Counted from the first letter of the stretch, positions 48,284 to 58,029 are shown. The stretch is DNA of 64,000 nt from Chryseobacterium sp. KLBC 52 (GCF_003347605.1 NZ_QDFZ01000002.1:124001-188000); one strand, 5' to 3'. The notes: generated by a model not told the origin, from the sequence alone. Program-made: numbers and translations.

Positions 48284-48349
48284 ACACCAAATGTCAAAAA
48301 CCTGATTGACTTTAAATGTTCAGGACGTACCTATCAAAATATTTTAACT
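48284..48349 (+). promoter_or_regulatory. Conserved 5' leader of peptide gene 1
   Basis: A leader of about 65 bases almost identical to that at 48655-48721. Both contain a short stem CCTGA...TCAGG (48301-48305 with 48320-48324) and a four-codon open frame ATGTCAAAAACCTGA just before and into the stem. The conservation suggests a regulatory RNA structure or recent duplication. Confidence 0.45.
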
Positions 48350-48487
48350 ATGAAAAATGCCAAACTACTAAGCAGAGATGCTCAGAAAACCATCGATGGC
48401 GGACTTGCTGCCAGACTCGTTTGCTGCGAACGCGACGATAACGGAAAATGTACTTTATGGATCGGACCAGGACAAAATTGTCCTTAG
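48350..48487 (+). CDS. Double-glycine-leader Cys-rich peptide 1 (bacteriocin-like)
   Basis: A 45-residue peptide. The leader MKNAKLLSRDAQKTIDGG ends with Gly17-Gly18 and carries the LSRxxQKxI pattern of flavobacterial double-glycine leaders. The 27-residue core has cysteines 25, 26, 34 and 44 and the block LWIGPGQNCP. Peptide 2 shares the leader and the CCE, GxC and LWIGPGQxCP parts of the core. Known roles of this leader type are export and cleavage by C39-domain ABC transporters. The product could be an antimicrobial, a signal or a modified RiPP precursor; no modifying enzyme or exporter is adjacent, so function is open. Confidence 0.75.
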   Translation: MKNAKLLSRDAQKTIDGGLAARLVCCERDDNGKCTLWIGPGQNCP

Positions 48488-48511
48488 TTCTGTCATCTGA
48501 TAACAATCTTG

Positions 48512-48537
48512 AAAAAGCCGGAAATTTCCGGTTTTTT
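48512..48537 (+). terminator. Terminator of peptide gene 1
   Basis: The perfect palindrome CCGGAAATTTCCGG is flanked by A5G and a T-run, 24 bases after the peptide stop codon. Confidence 0.85.
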
Positions 48538-48633
48538 CTGTTTATATCCACAACTCATTGTCATTATTATCTGATTATCAAAATTTTATTAAAAAAATAC
48601 AATAAAATTATATCACTAAATAAGGAAAAACAG

Positions 48634-48641
48634 TATCTTTG
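48634..48641 (+). promoter_or_regulatory. -7 box of peptide gene 2
   Basis: TATCTTTG fits TAnnTTTG and stands in the same position relative to the duplicated leader as the box of gene 1. Confidence 0.55.
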
Positions 48642-48654
48642 ATTCACTTCTTTT

Positions 48655-48721
48655 ACACCAAATGTCAAAATCCTGATTGACTTTAAATGCTCAGGAACGT
48701 ACAAACAAAATATTATTAACT
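48655..48721 (+). promoter_or_regulatory. Conserved 5' leader of peptide gene 2
   Basis: Second copy of the leader. Stem CCTGA (48672-48676) with TCAGG (48691-48695), and the small frame ATGTCAAAATCCTGA. Differences from copy 1 are few and leave the stem intact. Confidence 0.45.
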
Positions 48722-48856
48722 ATGAAAAACGCTAAATTATTAAGCAGAGATGCTCAGAAATCTATCAATGGCGGAGCAGCAGGACGTGTTTGCTGTGAGT
48801 ACAATTACAAAGGACAATGTATCCTGTGGATCGGACCTGGACAATATTGCCCATAG
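48722..48856 (+). CDS. Double-glycine-leader Cys-rich peptide 2 (bacteriocin-like)
   Basis: A 44-residue peptide, tandem paralogue of peptide 1. Leader MKNAKLLSRDAQKSINGG with Gly17-Gly18; 26-residue core with cysteines 24, 25, 33 and 43 and LWIGPGQYCP. The variable segment between CCE and GxC differs (YNYK against RDDNGK-like), while the Cys spacing and C-terminal block are kept. This pattern suggests selection on a folded or modified core. It ends just before a large inverted repeat, with a LytTR regulator gene convergent beyond it. Confidence 0.75.
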   Translation: MKNAKLLSRDAQKSINGGAAGRVCCEYNYKGQCILWIGPGQYCP

Positions 48857-48877
48857 TTCAATCCTTAGATAACAACT

Positions 48878-49015
48878 AAAAAAAGAGGCTGTCTCAAAGG
48901 TTAAATAATTTGACTTTTGTCATTCTGACGAAGGAAGAATCTTACTTCTAACCATATAAGATTCTTCACTTCATTTTATTTCGTTCAGAATGACACTTTG
49001 GAACAACCTCTTTTT
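48878..49015. repeat. Long intergenic inverted repeat (repeat family/terminator)
   Basis: An imperfect palindrome of about 138 bases. Outer arms are AAAAAAAGAGG and CCTCTTTTT; inner arms are TGTCATTCTGACGAAGGAAG and its near complement at the other end (CGTTCAGAATGACA), then AGAATCTTA and TAAGATTCT around a small loop. The size and imperfect arms resemble dispersed repeats found in flavobacterial intergenic regions. It can also end transcription from both sides, and it overlaps the last two bases of the regulator's stop codon. Confidence 0.65.
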
Positions 49016-49712
49016 AACTTAAATGTTCTTTTACATTCTTTTTATAGGTTCTTCCCAAAGGAAGCTCATCACCATTTTTCAAAAAAACATGGCTGGAATT
49101 ATACGAATTGATATGTTCTGATAATACAATATAAGACTTATGAATTCTGATAAATCCGAAATGTTGAAACTTCTCTTCAAAATTGGACATTCTCTCCAGA
49201 ATCATATACTTTTTCAACGGGGTCATCAACACAATATACTCCCCGAATCCCTGTATCCAAAGAATGTCTTTAAGAAAGACTTTATTCATCACATAATTGG
49301 ATTTGAACATAATAAAGTCTTCTTGCTGCCGGATGCTGGCTGAGCTTTTAAACTGAACAAAATCCCTTGCTTTATTGACTGCTTTTTTAAATGTATCAAA
49401 ATCCACAGGTTTGATAAGATAATGAACAACATCCAGTTCAAAGGCTTTCACTGCATATTTTGTCTCCAGTGTAAGAAAAATACACAGCGGCGGATCGGGA
49501 AGTTGCTGCAAAAGTTCTACTCCATTGATCCCAGGCATATTGATATCGAAAACAACAAGATCTACTTTATTGACTTTCAGAAATGCCAGTGCTTCTTCCG
49601 GTTTCTGAAATGAAGCCAGCAATTCAACCTCTTCAAGCTGATCGCAATATTGTTTTACAAGCTGCAATGCAGGATATTCATCATCCACATTAACGATAGT
49701 CAGATTAGCCAT
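49014..49712 (-). CDS. LytTR-family response regulator
   Basis: A 232-residue regulator. The receiver domain (residues 1-120) has the acidic pair in NVDDE and phosphoacceptor Asp56 in VVFDINMPGINGVELL. The C-terminal LytTR DNA-binding domain includes KDILWIQGFGEYIVLMT, FIRIHKSYIV and LPLGRTYKKNV. The gene overlaps the sensor gene by eight bases. LytTR regulators bind paired direct repeats. The likely targets are the genes divergent from the sensor gene; control of the nearby peptide genes is also possible. Confidence 0.93.
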   Translation of the reverse strand: MANLTIVNVDDEYPALQLVKQYCDQLEEVELLASFQKPEEALAFLKVNKVDLVVFDINMPGINGVELLQQLPDPPLCIFLTLETKYAVKAFELDVVHYLIKPVDFDTFKKAVNKARDFVQFKSSASIRQQEDFIMFKSNYVMNKVFLKDILWIQGFGEYIVLMTPLKKYMILERMSNFEEKFQHFGFIRIHKSYIVLSEHINSYNSSHVFLKNGDELPLGRTYKKNVKEHLS

Positions 49713-50817
49713 TAATAGTAATTGTTAAAGCAATTTTATATTGATCATTTTCTTTCGGTCCGGAATAAAATTCATACTGATCAGGATAAAATTTTTCCAA
49801 TATATGAATAATTGCTTCATTACCCAATCCGTGATAATCAGATTCAGCGACAAGAGTTCTATCTTTCCCGACAGAATTAATAATTTCAAAATACAGTTCA
49901 GAGCGCTCAATATGACAGAATAATTTTATAAAAGCGTGAGCATCTTCTCCAATCGCTGAATGTTTTAAAGCATTTTCAAATAAAGTAAGAAGTATAGCAG
50001 ATGGAATTTCAGCAATGTCAAATTCTTCCTGATCTTCAATATCCATCACAATATCAAGCTGGTTATTATATTTAAGCTGATACAACGCAGCAAGCGCTTT
50101 CAGGGAAGAAAACTCCTGAGAAACGGTAACTTTTTCTTTTCCACTGTCATAAATAATATATTTCAGAAGTTTGCTCAGCTGCAAAATAGAATCCGATGTT
50201 TTCTCCGAATGGGTAAAACTATTGGCATATATATTATTAAGCGTATTCAACAAAAAATGAGGATTCAGTTTAGACTTCAGCAAATCAAGATAAAGCTGAT
50301 CTTTCTCTTCTCCAAGACTAATCACATCCTGTTCTATTAAAAATTTGTCTTTGGTAATTCCCAAAAAAGAACCTACAAGAATGATGATTCCCTGTGAGAT
50401 ATACACATTATACAGAAACCCGACATGATAACCTTCTCCACTGAAATCCATTTGAAAAACGGCAGGTTCCCAAAGAATCCTGAAAAGACTGGACCCCAAA
50501 AAAAGGATTAAAGCATAGAGAATAAACTCCGGATACTTATTCGATAAATAAAATCTGGGAACAAGGTAATAGTACACCAGATAATAAATCCCCACATTGA
50601 AAATTGTATTCAAAATAATACTTATCACCAACTGATTTGAATCCAGGAAGTAGTTTTCGGTGAAATAAGTCATCAAAATGAAGATAAAAAGGAAAAAAAT
50701 ATGCTGAAACCTCAACAAAAATTTCCAGCGGTACTTCATAAGGCTATCCAGAATCTTACCACTAAATAAAATCCTGATAATCAATAATATAATAATAAAA
50801 TTAATGATTAAAAACAT
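49705..50817 (-). CDS. LytS-type sensor histidine kinase
   Basis: A 370-residue membrane kinase. The N-terminal half has about four to five hydrophobic helices with no separate sensor domain. The cytoplasmic part is a His_kinase domain with LNPHFLLNTLNNIYA, phospho-His187, and a reduced HATPase region (TLFENALKHS, then YHGLGNEAI). It pairs with the LytTR regulator. The signal is not known; with so little outside the membrane it may sense a membrane or small hydrophobic cue. Confidence 0.9.
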   Translation of the reverse strand: MFLIINFIIILLIIRILFSGKILDSLMKYRWKFLLRFQHIFFLFIFILMTYFTENYFLDSNQLVISIILNTIFNVGIYYLVYYYLVPRFYLSNKYPEFILYALILFLGSSLFRILWEPAVFQMDFSGEGYHVGFLYNVYISQGIIILVGSFLGITKDKFLIEQDVISLGEEKDQLYLDLLKSKLNPHFLLNTLNNIYANSFTHSEKTSDSILQLSKLLKYIIYDSGKEKVTVSQEFSSLKALAALYQLKYNNQLDIVMDIEDQEEFDIAEIPSAILLTLFENALKHSAIGEDAHAFIKLFCHIERSELYFEIINSVGKDRTLVAESDYHGLGNEAIIHILEKFYPDQYEFYSGPKENDQYKIALTITING

Positions 50818-50843
50818 AGTCCATACCTTATTTTGAAACGCAT

Positions 50844-50851
50844 CAAATATA
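50844..50851 (-). promoter_or_regulatory. -7 box of the LytS-LytTR operon
   Basis: The minus strand reads TATATTTG, 26 bases from the kinase start codon. It faces the box at 50934. Confidence 0.5.
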
Positions 50852-50933
50852 AATATCTTTTTGTCTCAAAATGCAGTTCGTTGAGAAAAACTGTCATTGA
50901 TTGAAAAAATCCGGGCCCGCTCTTCCTAATAAA

Positions 50934-50941
50934 TATATTTG
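50934..50941 (+). promoter_or_regulatory. -7 box of the DUF2490 gene
   Basis: TATATTTG fits TAnnTTTG, 28 bases before the start codon. Together with the opposing box it makes a divergent promoter region of about 150 bases. The GC-rich palindrome CGGGCCCG (50912-50919) lies between them and could be an operator. Confidence 0.5.
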
Positions 50942-50969
50942 AGAAACCGCAATATTAATCAAATATTAC

Positions 50970-51665
50970 ATGAAACTTAATATAAAATCAACGCTTATTT
51001 TATCATTTTGTCTGCTTAATGGTCTTTTATACAGCCAGAGCAAAGACAATTATAATATGTGGTTTCAGTACCTGATGTCAGCAAAACTGACTGATAAGAG
51101 TACTTTAACGGCTCTTACTCAATACCGTTCTTTTGACCTGGCTTATGACACCCGACTTTTCCTTGTGAATGCGTACGTAGATTATGAAGTGGCAGAAAAC
51201 ATAAGACCTGCCGCTGGAGCCATGTTTCTGATTCTCGAATCTTATAATGCCGACGATTCTAAAAAGATAAGATATGAAAAAAGACCTTTCCAACAGGTAA
51301 CTGCAGAGTATTTCATCGGGAGAACCTCCATCTCCAACCGCCTTAGAGTGGAAGAACGTTTCCTCAGCAATCCCGATGAATTTGAGGTAAGAATCCGGTA
51401 TCTGATTTCTGTACGAATTCCTTTCAACAAAAAAGGCGAAAAAGAAAAACTCTATGGTATTCTTAAAAATGAAATAAGAATGAATGTGGATAAAACAGAG
51501 CCTTTCGACAGCAATCGTATTACCGCAGGTCTTGGAATAAAAGTAGGAAAAAACTCTGCACTGGAGCTGGCCTTTATCAATCAAATGGAAACCGGAAAAA
51601 CAAGCAATTACGGTTTTATAGGCTTCAGAAACAGTTTTGACTGGAGAAAAAAGAAACAACAATAA
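50970..51665 (+). CDS. DUF2490 outer-membrane-type protein
   Basis: A 231-residue exported protein. The signal peptide (LILSFCLLNGLLYSQ) is followed by DNYNMWFQYLMSAKL and a series of amphipathic beta strands with many aromatic and Arg residues (LRVEERF, YGFIGFRNSFDWRKK). This is in line with the DUF2490 family of predicted outer-membrane barrels. It is the first gene of a plus-strand cluster with two carboxylate transporters, so it may help substrates across the outer membrane, which is inference. Confidence 0.85.
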   Translation: MKLNIKSTLILSFCLLNGLLYSQSKDNYNMWFQYLMSAKLTDKSTLTALTQYRSFDLAYDTRLFLVNAYVDYEVAENIRPAAGAMFLILESYNADDSKKIRYEKRPFQQVTAEYFIGRTSISNRLRVEERFLSNPDEFEVRIRYLISVRIPFNKKGEKEKLYGILKNEIRMNVDKTEPFDSNRITAGLGIKVGKNSALELAFINQMETGKTSNYGFIGFRNSFDWRKKKQQ

Positions 51666-51689
51666 TCTCATTAATATTTATAGATAACT

Positions 51690-52976
51690 ATGCTTACATT
51701 TCTTGGTTTTTTAATGATTTTCATCTTCATGATTCTCATCATGAACAAAAAGATGACTCCACTTACCGCTCTGGTCATCGTCCCCGTAATCATAGCCCTT
51801 TTTGCCGGTTTTGGTCCTCAACTGGGAGACATGATGAAAAACGGTGTTAAGGAAATAGCGCTAACCGGCGTTATGCTGATTTTTGCCATCCTTTATTTCA
51901 GTTTAATGATAGACACGGGACTTTTTGAACCGTTAGTGAATATAATTTTAAAAGCCGTTGGCGACAATCCCATTAAAACAACAATAGGGACTGCTGTTCT
52001 TACGGCATTGGTTTCATTGGATGGCGATGGCTCATCTACCTATTTAATTGTAGTAGCCGCTATGCTTCCATTGTATAAAAAGCAGGGAATGAATCCACTT
52101 ATTCTTACCTGTATTATTATGCTTGCCGGACAGATTATGAATATCCTTCCCTGGGGAGGGCCTACTGCAAGGGTAATGAGTTCCCTGAAACTAGGGCACA
52201 CCGAAATTTTCGTCCCTATGATTCCTATTATGGCTATCGGTATTCTCTGGGTTATATTTGTTGCCTACATTCTGGGACGAAGAGAAAAAATAAGAATCGC
52301 CAAGCATGGAAAATTCACCGGCTACAACAACAATGATATTATTGGAGAGGCAGATCCTGCACTCCGCCGCCCGAAACTGATCCTGATCAATCTTGCCCTT
52401 ACGATCACCCTTTTGGTAGTCATGATTCTTGATATTGTTCCTTTAGGAATTGCCTTTATGATTGCTTTCTGTATCGCTTCCATCATCAATTATCCAAAAT
52501 TAAAAGACCAGCAGAAAATCATTTCCAAACATGCCGGAAATGCCCTATCAGTGGCAGGAATGATCTTTGGAGCAGGTATTTTTACGGGAATTCTTAATGG
52601 TTCAGGGATTATGCAGGCGATGGGAAACAGTATGATAGAAATAGTTCCTAAAAGCTGGGGTGGTTATATGAATATCGTGACCGCTTTATTCAGTATCCCG
52701 TTTACTTTTTTCCTGTCTAATGATGCCTACTACTTTGGGATATTGCCTATTATCGTTGCTACCGGTCATCAATTGGGAATTTCCCCGGAAATATTGGGAA
52801 GAGCAAGTCTTATCGGGCAGGGTTCTCACCTTCTGAGTCCATTGGTCCCGTCTACTTATCTGTTGGTATCGCTGGCCGGTGTAGAGTTTTCAGATCATTT
52901 AAAGTATACATTAAAGTGGGCCTTGGGATCATCAGTCATCATGTTGTTGAGTGCTTTGATTCTTGGTATTATATAA
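51690..52976 (+). CDS. CitMHS-family citrate/metal symporter
   Basis: A 428-residue inner-membrane transporter with about 11-12 helices. Family marks are MTPLTALVIVPVIIALFAGFG, the segment with LVSLDGDGSSTYLIV, INILPWGGPTARV-like (here MNILPWGGPTARV) and the late FLSNDAYYFGILPI. Members carry citrate as a metal complex with protons. It follows the DUF2490 gene by 24 bases, so they are co-transcribed. The metal preference cannot be read here. Confidence 0.92.
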   Translation: MLTFLGFLMIFIFMILIMNKKMTPLTALVIVPVIIALFAGFGPQLGDMMKNGVKEIALTGVMLIFAILYFSLMIDTGLFEPLVNIILKAVGDNPIKTTIGTAVLTALVSLDGDGSSTYLIVVAAMLPLYKKQGMNPLILTCIIMLAGQIMNILPWGGPTARVMSSLKLGHTEIFVPMIPIMAIGILWVIFVAYILGRREKIRIAKHGKFTGYNNNDIIGEADPALRRPKLILINLALTITLLVVMILDIVPLGIAFMIAFCIASIINYPKLKDQQKIISKHAGNALSVAGMIFGAGIFTGILNGSGIMQAMGNSMIEIVPKSWGGYMNIVTALFSIPFTFFLSNDAYYFGILPIIVATGHQLGISPEILGRASLIGQGSHLLSPLVPSTYLLVSLAGVEFSDHLKYTLKWALGSSVIMLLSALILGII

Positions 52977-53021
52977 GATTATATCTTTGAATATTGTAAT
53001 CTTACCATCTATAAAAAGCGA

Positions 53022-54233
53022 ATGATGAAAACTGCCAAGCAAAAAACATTTACCGATTCTTATCTAAGGAACCTTACGCTTTATGTATTCACAGCGATTA
53101 TCTGTGGAGCATTAACAGGTTACTATTTTCCGGAAGTAGGTAAACCCCTGGAAAAGGTAAGCAGTTACTTTTTTATGCTTCTTGAGGTTTTGATTGTTCC
53201 TGTTATTTTCATTGCAGTAACCTACGGGGTAAGCTATATTTTCAGCACTAAAAATGCTTTTAAAATTGTGGGCCAGATGGTTCTCTATTTTTTAATCGTC
53301 ACCTCTGTAAGTATTTTATTGGGAATCGGGTCGGGTCTTCTTTTAAAACCGGGTGCCAATACGGGAATTATTATTTCTTCCCATAAAGAACTTCCGGAAA
53401 GATTTTTAACAACAACCAGCAACCCGTTACATATCAGCAATTATGTTCTTTTTCTTGTAATCTCTATTTCTGCGGGAGTCGTGATTGGTCTTTCAAAGAA
53501 GAGGAATAACATCTTTAAAGCTTTAGATGCGGGAAGAAATCTGTTTTTCAAACTTATCAAATATGTTTATTTATTTCTTCCGATCGTTATTTTCTCTAAT
53601 ATCGCCTATGGAATTTCAGTATATGGAATTAATACTTTACTGCCGTTAAGTAAAATTGTTGCCACCGTATATCTTACCAGTGTATTTTTTATTTTCGGGA
53701 TATTAGGGGTTATAACAGCTTACTTTAAAATTAATCTTTGGGACTTTCTGATCAGCATCAAAGAAGAAATCATTCTTGTAGTGGCCACTTCCTCTTCAAA
53801 AACAGCCTTCCCAATGATCTTTGACAAAATGGAATCCCAAGGCTATGACCGAAAAATTCTTCGTCTTATTATTCCTCTCGGATACAATTTCAACCTGGCA
53901 GGAGCGTGCATTTATCTTTCTATTTCATGTATTTTCCTGGTTCAGCTTTACAATATTTCCCTGACGCCAATGGATTATTTCTGGCTTTTTATCACGATTT
54001 CCATTGCTTCCAAAACAGCTTCCGGAGTTCCCGGATCAGGCTTCCTTGCCCTGATGTTTACCCTAAGCAGGTTTGGAAAAATTCCTACCACGGATCTTGC
54101 GCTTTTATATAGCATAGACCGCTTTATGAACGAAGCGAGATCGGTTACCAATTTCATAGGCATTTCAGTTTCTGCTGCCATTATTTCAAAACTTAATCAA
54201 AATTCTATTCCTTTAAAAAATGATATTTCCTGA
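53022..54233 (+). CDS. Dicarboxylate/amino acid:cation symporter (DctA/GltP family)
   Basis: A 403-residue membrane symporter. Two family regions are clear: ATSSSKTAFPMIFDKM with LGYNFNLAGACIYLS, and ASKTASGVPGSGFLALMFTL with MNEARSVTNFIG, which form the re-entrant hairpins and substrate/sodium site. The NMDGT motif is replaced by NLAGA, so substrate choice may differ from classic DctA. It lies in the same run as the CitMHS gene and overlaps the TerC gene start by 14 bases. Confidence 0.92.
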   Translation: MMKTAKQKTFTDSYLRNLTLYVFTAIICGALTGYYFPEVGKPLEKVSSYFFMLLEVLIVPVIFIAVTYGVSYIFSTKNAFKIVGQMVLYFLIVTSVSILLGIGSGLLLKPGANTGIIISSHKELPERFLTTTSNPLHISNYVLFLVISISAGVVIGLSKKRNNIFKALDAGRNLFFKLIKYVYLFLPIVIFSNIAYGISVYGINTLLPLSKIVATVYLTSVFFIFGILGVITAYFKINLWDFLISIKEEIILVVATSSSKTAFPMIFDKMESQGYDRKILRLIIPLGYNFNLAGACIYLSISCIFLVQLYNISLTPMDYFWLFITISIASKTASGVPGSGFLALMFTLSRFGKIPTTDLALLYSIDRFMNEARSVTNFIGISVSAAIISKLNQNSIPLKNDIS

Positions 54234-55011
54234 TTTTACACACCTTTTCAATGACATCGTAGAAAACCCGGCAAAATCCATTGCTATTATCGGCAATCTT
54301 ATTCTGATCGAAAGCCTTCTTTCTGTAGACAATGCAGCAGTACTGGCTACCATCGTCATGGATCTGCCCGAAAACCAAAGAAAAAAAGCCCTGAAATACG
54401 GAATCCTTGGAGCTTATGTATTTCGTGGACTCGCTCTTATTTTTGCTTCTGTACTGATTTCCGTATGGTGGCTGAAACCCCTGGGAGGATTCTATCTGAT
54501 CTACATTTCCTTTGACTGGTTCATCAAAAAAATTAAAAACACAAATGATGAAGAAAATCCTGAGGAAAGCCCGAACAAAGAATCCAGCTGGCTGTATAAA
54601 AACTCTATCGGTCTGCTGGGTCAATTCTGGGCAACGGTTGCTATTGTTGAAGTGATGGATCTTGCTTTTTCTATCGATAATGTTTTTGCAGCAGTGGCTT
54701 TTTCAGATAATTTACTTCTGATTACGTTGGGTGTATTTATAGGAATTTTAGCGATGAGATTTATTGCACAATGGTTTGTTCGTCTCATGCAGGTATTTCC
54801 TTTTCTGGAAACTGCGGCCTTCATCGTCATTGCTATTTTAGGAGTTAAACTAAGTTTGTCCTTATACGAGCACTTCTACCCTGCTACGGTATTCGCTCAG
54901 TTTTTAGCCAGCCATACGATGGAAATATTAGTTTCCGCCATTACGGTTCTTTTGTTTGTTGTTCCCGTAGCTACAAGTTATCTTTTCGGATTCCCGGCCC
55001 GCAAAAAATAA
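54220..55011 (+). CDS. TerC-family integral membrane protein
   Basis: A 263-residue protein with about seven helices. It carries the family's acidic membrane motifs LIESLLSVDNAAVLA near the start and VEVMDLAFSIDNVFAAVAF in the middle. TerC proteins are linked to metal (mainly Mn) efflux, metalation of exported proteins and tellurite resistance. It starts inside the 3' end of the symporter gene, so it is translationally coupled. Last gene of the transporter cluster. Confidence 0.9.
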   Translation: MIFPDFTHLFNDIVENPAKSIAIIGNLILIESLLSVDNAAVLATIVMDLPENQRKKALKYGILGAYVFRGLALIFASVLISVWWLKPLGGFYLIYISFDWFIKKIKNTNDEENPEESPNKESSWLYKNSIGLLGQFWATVAIVEVMDLAFSIDNVFAAVAFSDNLLLITLGVFIGILAMRFIAQWFVRLMQVFPFLETAAFIVIAILGVKLSLSLYEHFYPATVFAQFLASHTMEILVSAITVLLFVVPVATSYLFGFPARKK

Positions 55012-55128
55012 TTTTTCTGCCAAATTTTCACATTCGGAAAATAAAAGTCTGCCATTTCAGCCACCAGTGTCTCATGGCATACATTTAGAGAATTACAACA
55101 CAGAAATAATTAAAAAATTAAATATATT

Positions 55129-55407
55129 ATGTCAGTAAACTTTAAACCATTGGCAGACAGAGTTCTGGTAGAGCCAATCGCAGCAGAAACTAAAACAGCT
55201 TCAGGAATCATTATCCCGGACACTGCAAAGGAAAAGCCGCAAGAAGGTACTGTAGTGGCAGTAGGTCCTGGTAAAAAAGATGAGCCTACGACGGTTCAGG
55301 TAGGTGACAAAGTTCTTTATGGAAAATATTCAGGAGCTGAATTAAAGCTTGAAGGAAAAGATTATTTAATCGTAAGAGAAGCTGATTTATTAGGAATCAT
55401 TGGGTAA
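55129..55407 (+). CDS. groES: Co-chaperonin GroES
   Basis: A 92-residue co-chaperonin that caps GroEL. It shows the full family pattern: [12 protein letters not shown], the mobile loop [28 protein letters not shown], and [28 protein letters not shown]. No CIRCE element was found upstream. groEL lies 478 bases downstream, with an unrelated gene inserted between them. Confidence 0.97.
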   Translation: MSVNFKPLADRVLVEPIAAETKTASGIIIPDTAKEKPQEGTVVAVGPGKKDEPTTVQVGDKVLYGKYSGAELKLEGKDYLIVREADLLGIIG

Positions 55408-55459
55408 GCTTCTTGCTATTGGCTTCTGGCAAATGGCTTTTCTGAGTTGAAATTAATTC
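55408..55459. repeat. Left imperfect inverted repeat flanking the four-helix-bundle gene
   Basis: Contains CTTGCTATTGGCTTCTGGC followed by AAATGGCTTTT. It is an imperfect reverse complement of the sequence at 55834-55882, rich in GCTTTTxGC-type words. Confidence 0.5.
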
Positions 55460-55816
55460 ATGAGAGATTTTAAAAAGTTTGAAGTGTGGCAATTAAGTCA
55501 TCAGTTGACATTGAAAATTTATACTTCAACCAGAAGTTTTCCAAAAGAAGAAATTTTTGGACTCACCTCTCAAATCAGAAGATCATTTGCATCTATTGGA
55601 TATAATATCTCAGAAGGAAGCGGCAGAAATTCGGATAAAGAATTTGCCAATTTCATTAATATTGCTCTGGGATCATCCAATGAAGCCGAAAACCAATTAA
55701 TTCTTGCTAAAGATTTAGGATACATTCATGAAAATGATTTCAAAAATCTTTTGGAAGAATTGACAACACTAAAAAAGAAGCTTGTCACTTTGTGGAACAG
55801 GCTCAATGGAAATTAA
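55460..55816 (+). CDS. Four-helix-bundle protein (S23/23S rRNA intervening-sequence type)
   Basis: A 118-residue helical protein. It opens with RDFKKFEVWQLSHQLTLKIY, then FPKEEIFGLTSQIRRSFASI, NISEGSGRNS and a final helical pair. This is the family of small proteins first known from 23S rRNA intervening sequences, also widespread as single genes. They are thought to bind nucleic acid and behave as mobile or selfish cassettes; cellular function is unknown. It is inserted between groES and groEL, flanked by imperfect inverted repeats, and probably co-transcribed. Confidence 0.88.
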   Translation: MRDFKKFEVWQLSHQLTLKIYTSTRSFPKEEIFGLTSQIRRSFASIGYNISEGSGRNSDKEFANFINIALGSSNEAENQLILAKDLGYIHENDFKNLLEELTTLKKKLVTLWNRLNGN

Positions 55817-55833
55817 AAATTAAAGTTAAACAC

Positions 55834-57511
<1,678 letters not shown>

Positions 57512-57540
57512 CAGCGTGTCGCTGAGACAATTTAATATAT

Positions 57541-57573
57541 AAACCGTTCTGCTTTTGTAGGGCGGTTTTTTTG
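57541..57573 (+). terminator. Terminator of groEL
   Basis: AAACCG and CGGTTT arms with a partly paired loop (CTGC... GTAGGG) and a T-run, 30 bases past the stop. The same terminator recurs at 59390-59418 and, decayed, near 58097. Confidence 0.8.
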
Positions 57574-57646
57574 TTCTTATGGTTTCCCGTAAGAAAGAGA
57601 AATTATGAAAGCTTAAATTGCAGAAAATATTAATTAAAATAACTTT

Positions 57647-58009
57647 ATGGAAATTCAATTTACTAGTAACGAGCAATTAGAAGAATTCATTCAACAAAAA
57701 AATTTAATAAACAAAAACTCTATAACTCATTTTAAAGCTCTAATTTCAATCAAAACCTCCAAAAATAAAATTTCAAATGAAGAAATGGAAATATTTATTT
57801 CGTTCGAAAATTATAATAGCCTAGGACGTGTAACTATAATGAATAGCGAATTAGATCCTTTATTATATCCAACTGTATTTGAAGCTAAATGGCAAAAAAT
57901 GGAATATATCGATGATGAATATTTATTAATATCTGATATTCACAAAAAAAATCCAAATATTGGAAAATATACTGTAAAAATTATCCCTTTATCGAAGTTA
58001 AAAGAATAA
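57647..58009 (+). CDS. Hypothetical protein, unknown family
   Basis: A 120-residue, probably soluble protein with no signal peptide. It starts MEIQFTSNEQLEEFIQQKNL and has a mixed charge pattern with IFISFENYNSLGRVTIMN in the middle and YTVKIIPLSKLKE at the end. I recognise no domain. Base composition is far more AT-rich than groEL. It stands between the real groEL end and the decayed copy of that end, which suggests it was inserted. An immunity-type protein is one possibility, but nothing shows this. Confidence 0.6.
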   Translation: MEIQFTSNEQLEEFIQQKNLINKNSITHFKALISIKTSKNKISNEEMEIFISFENYNSLGRVTIMNSELDPLLYPTVFEAKWQKMEYIDDEYLLISDIHKKNPNIGKYTVKIIPLSKLKE

Positions 58010-58029
58010 TTTTTCTAATCTATTGTTAG

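Noticed and set aside
55012..55128. A CIRCE heat-shock operator upstream of groES.
   Set aside because: No TTAGCACTC-N9-GAGTGCTAA arrangement is present; only weak repeated TCTGCCA words are seen, which are not enough for a call.
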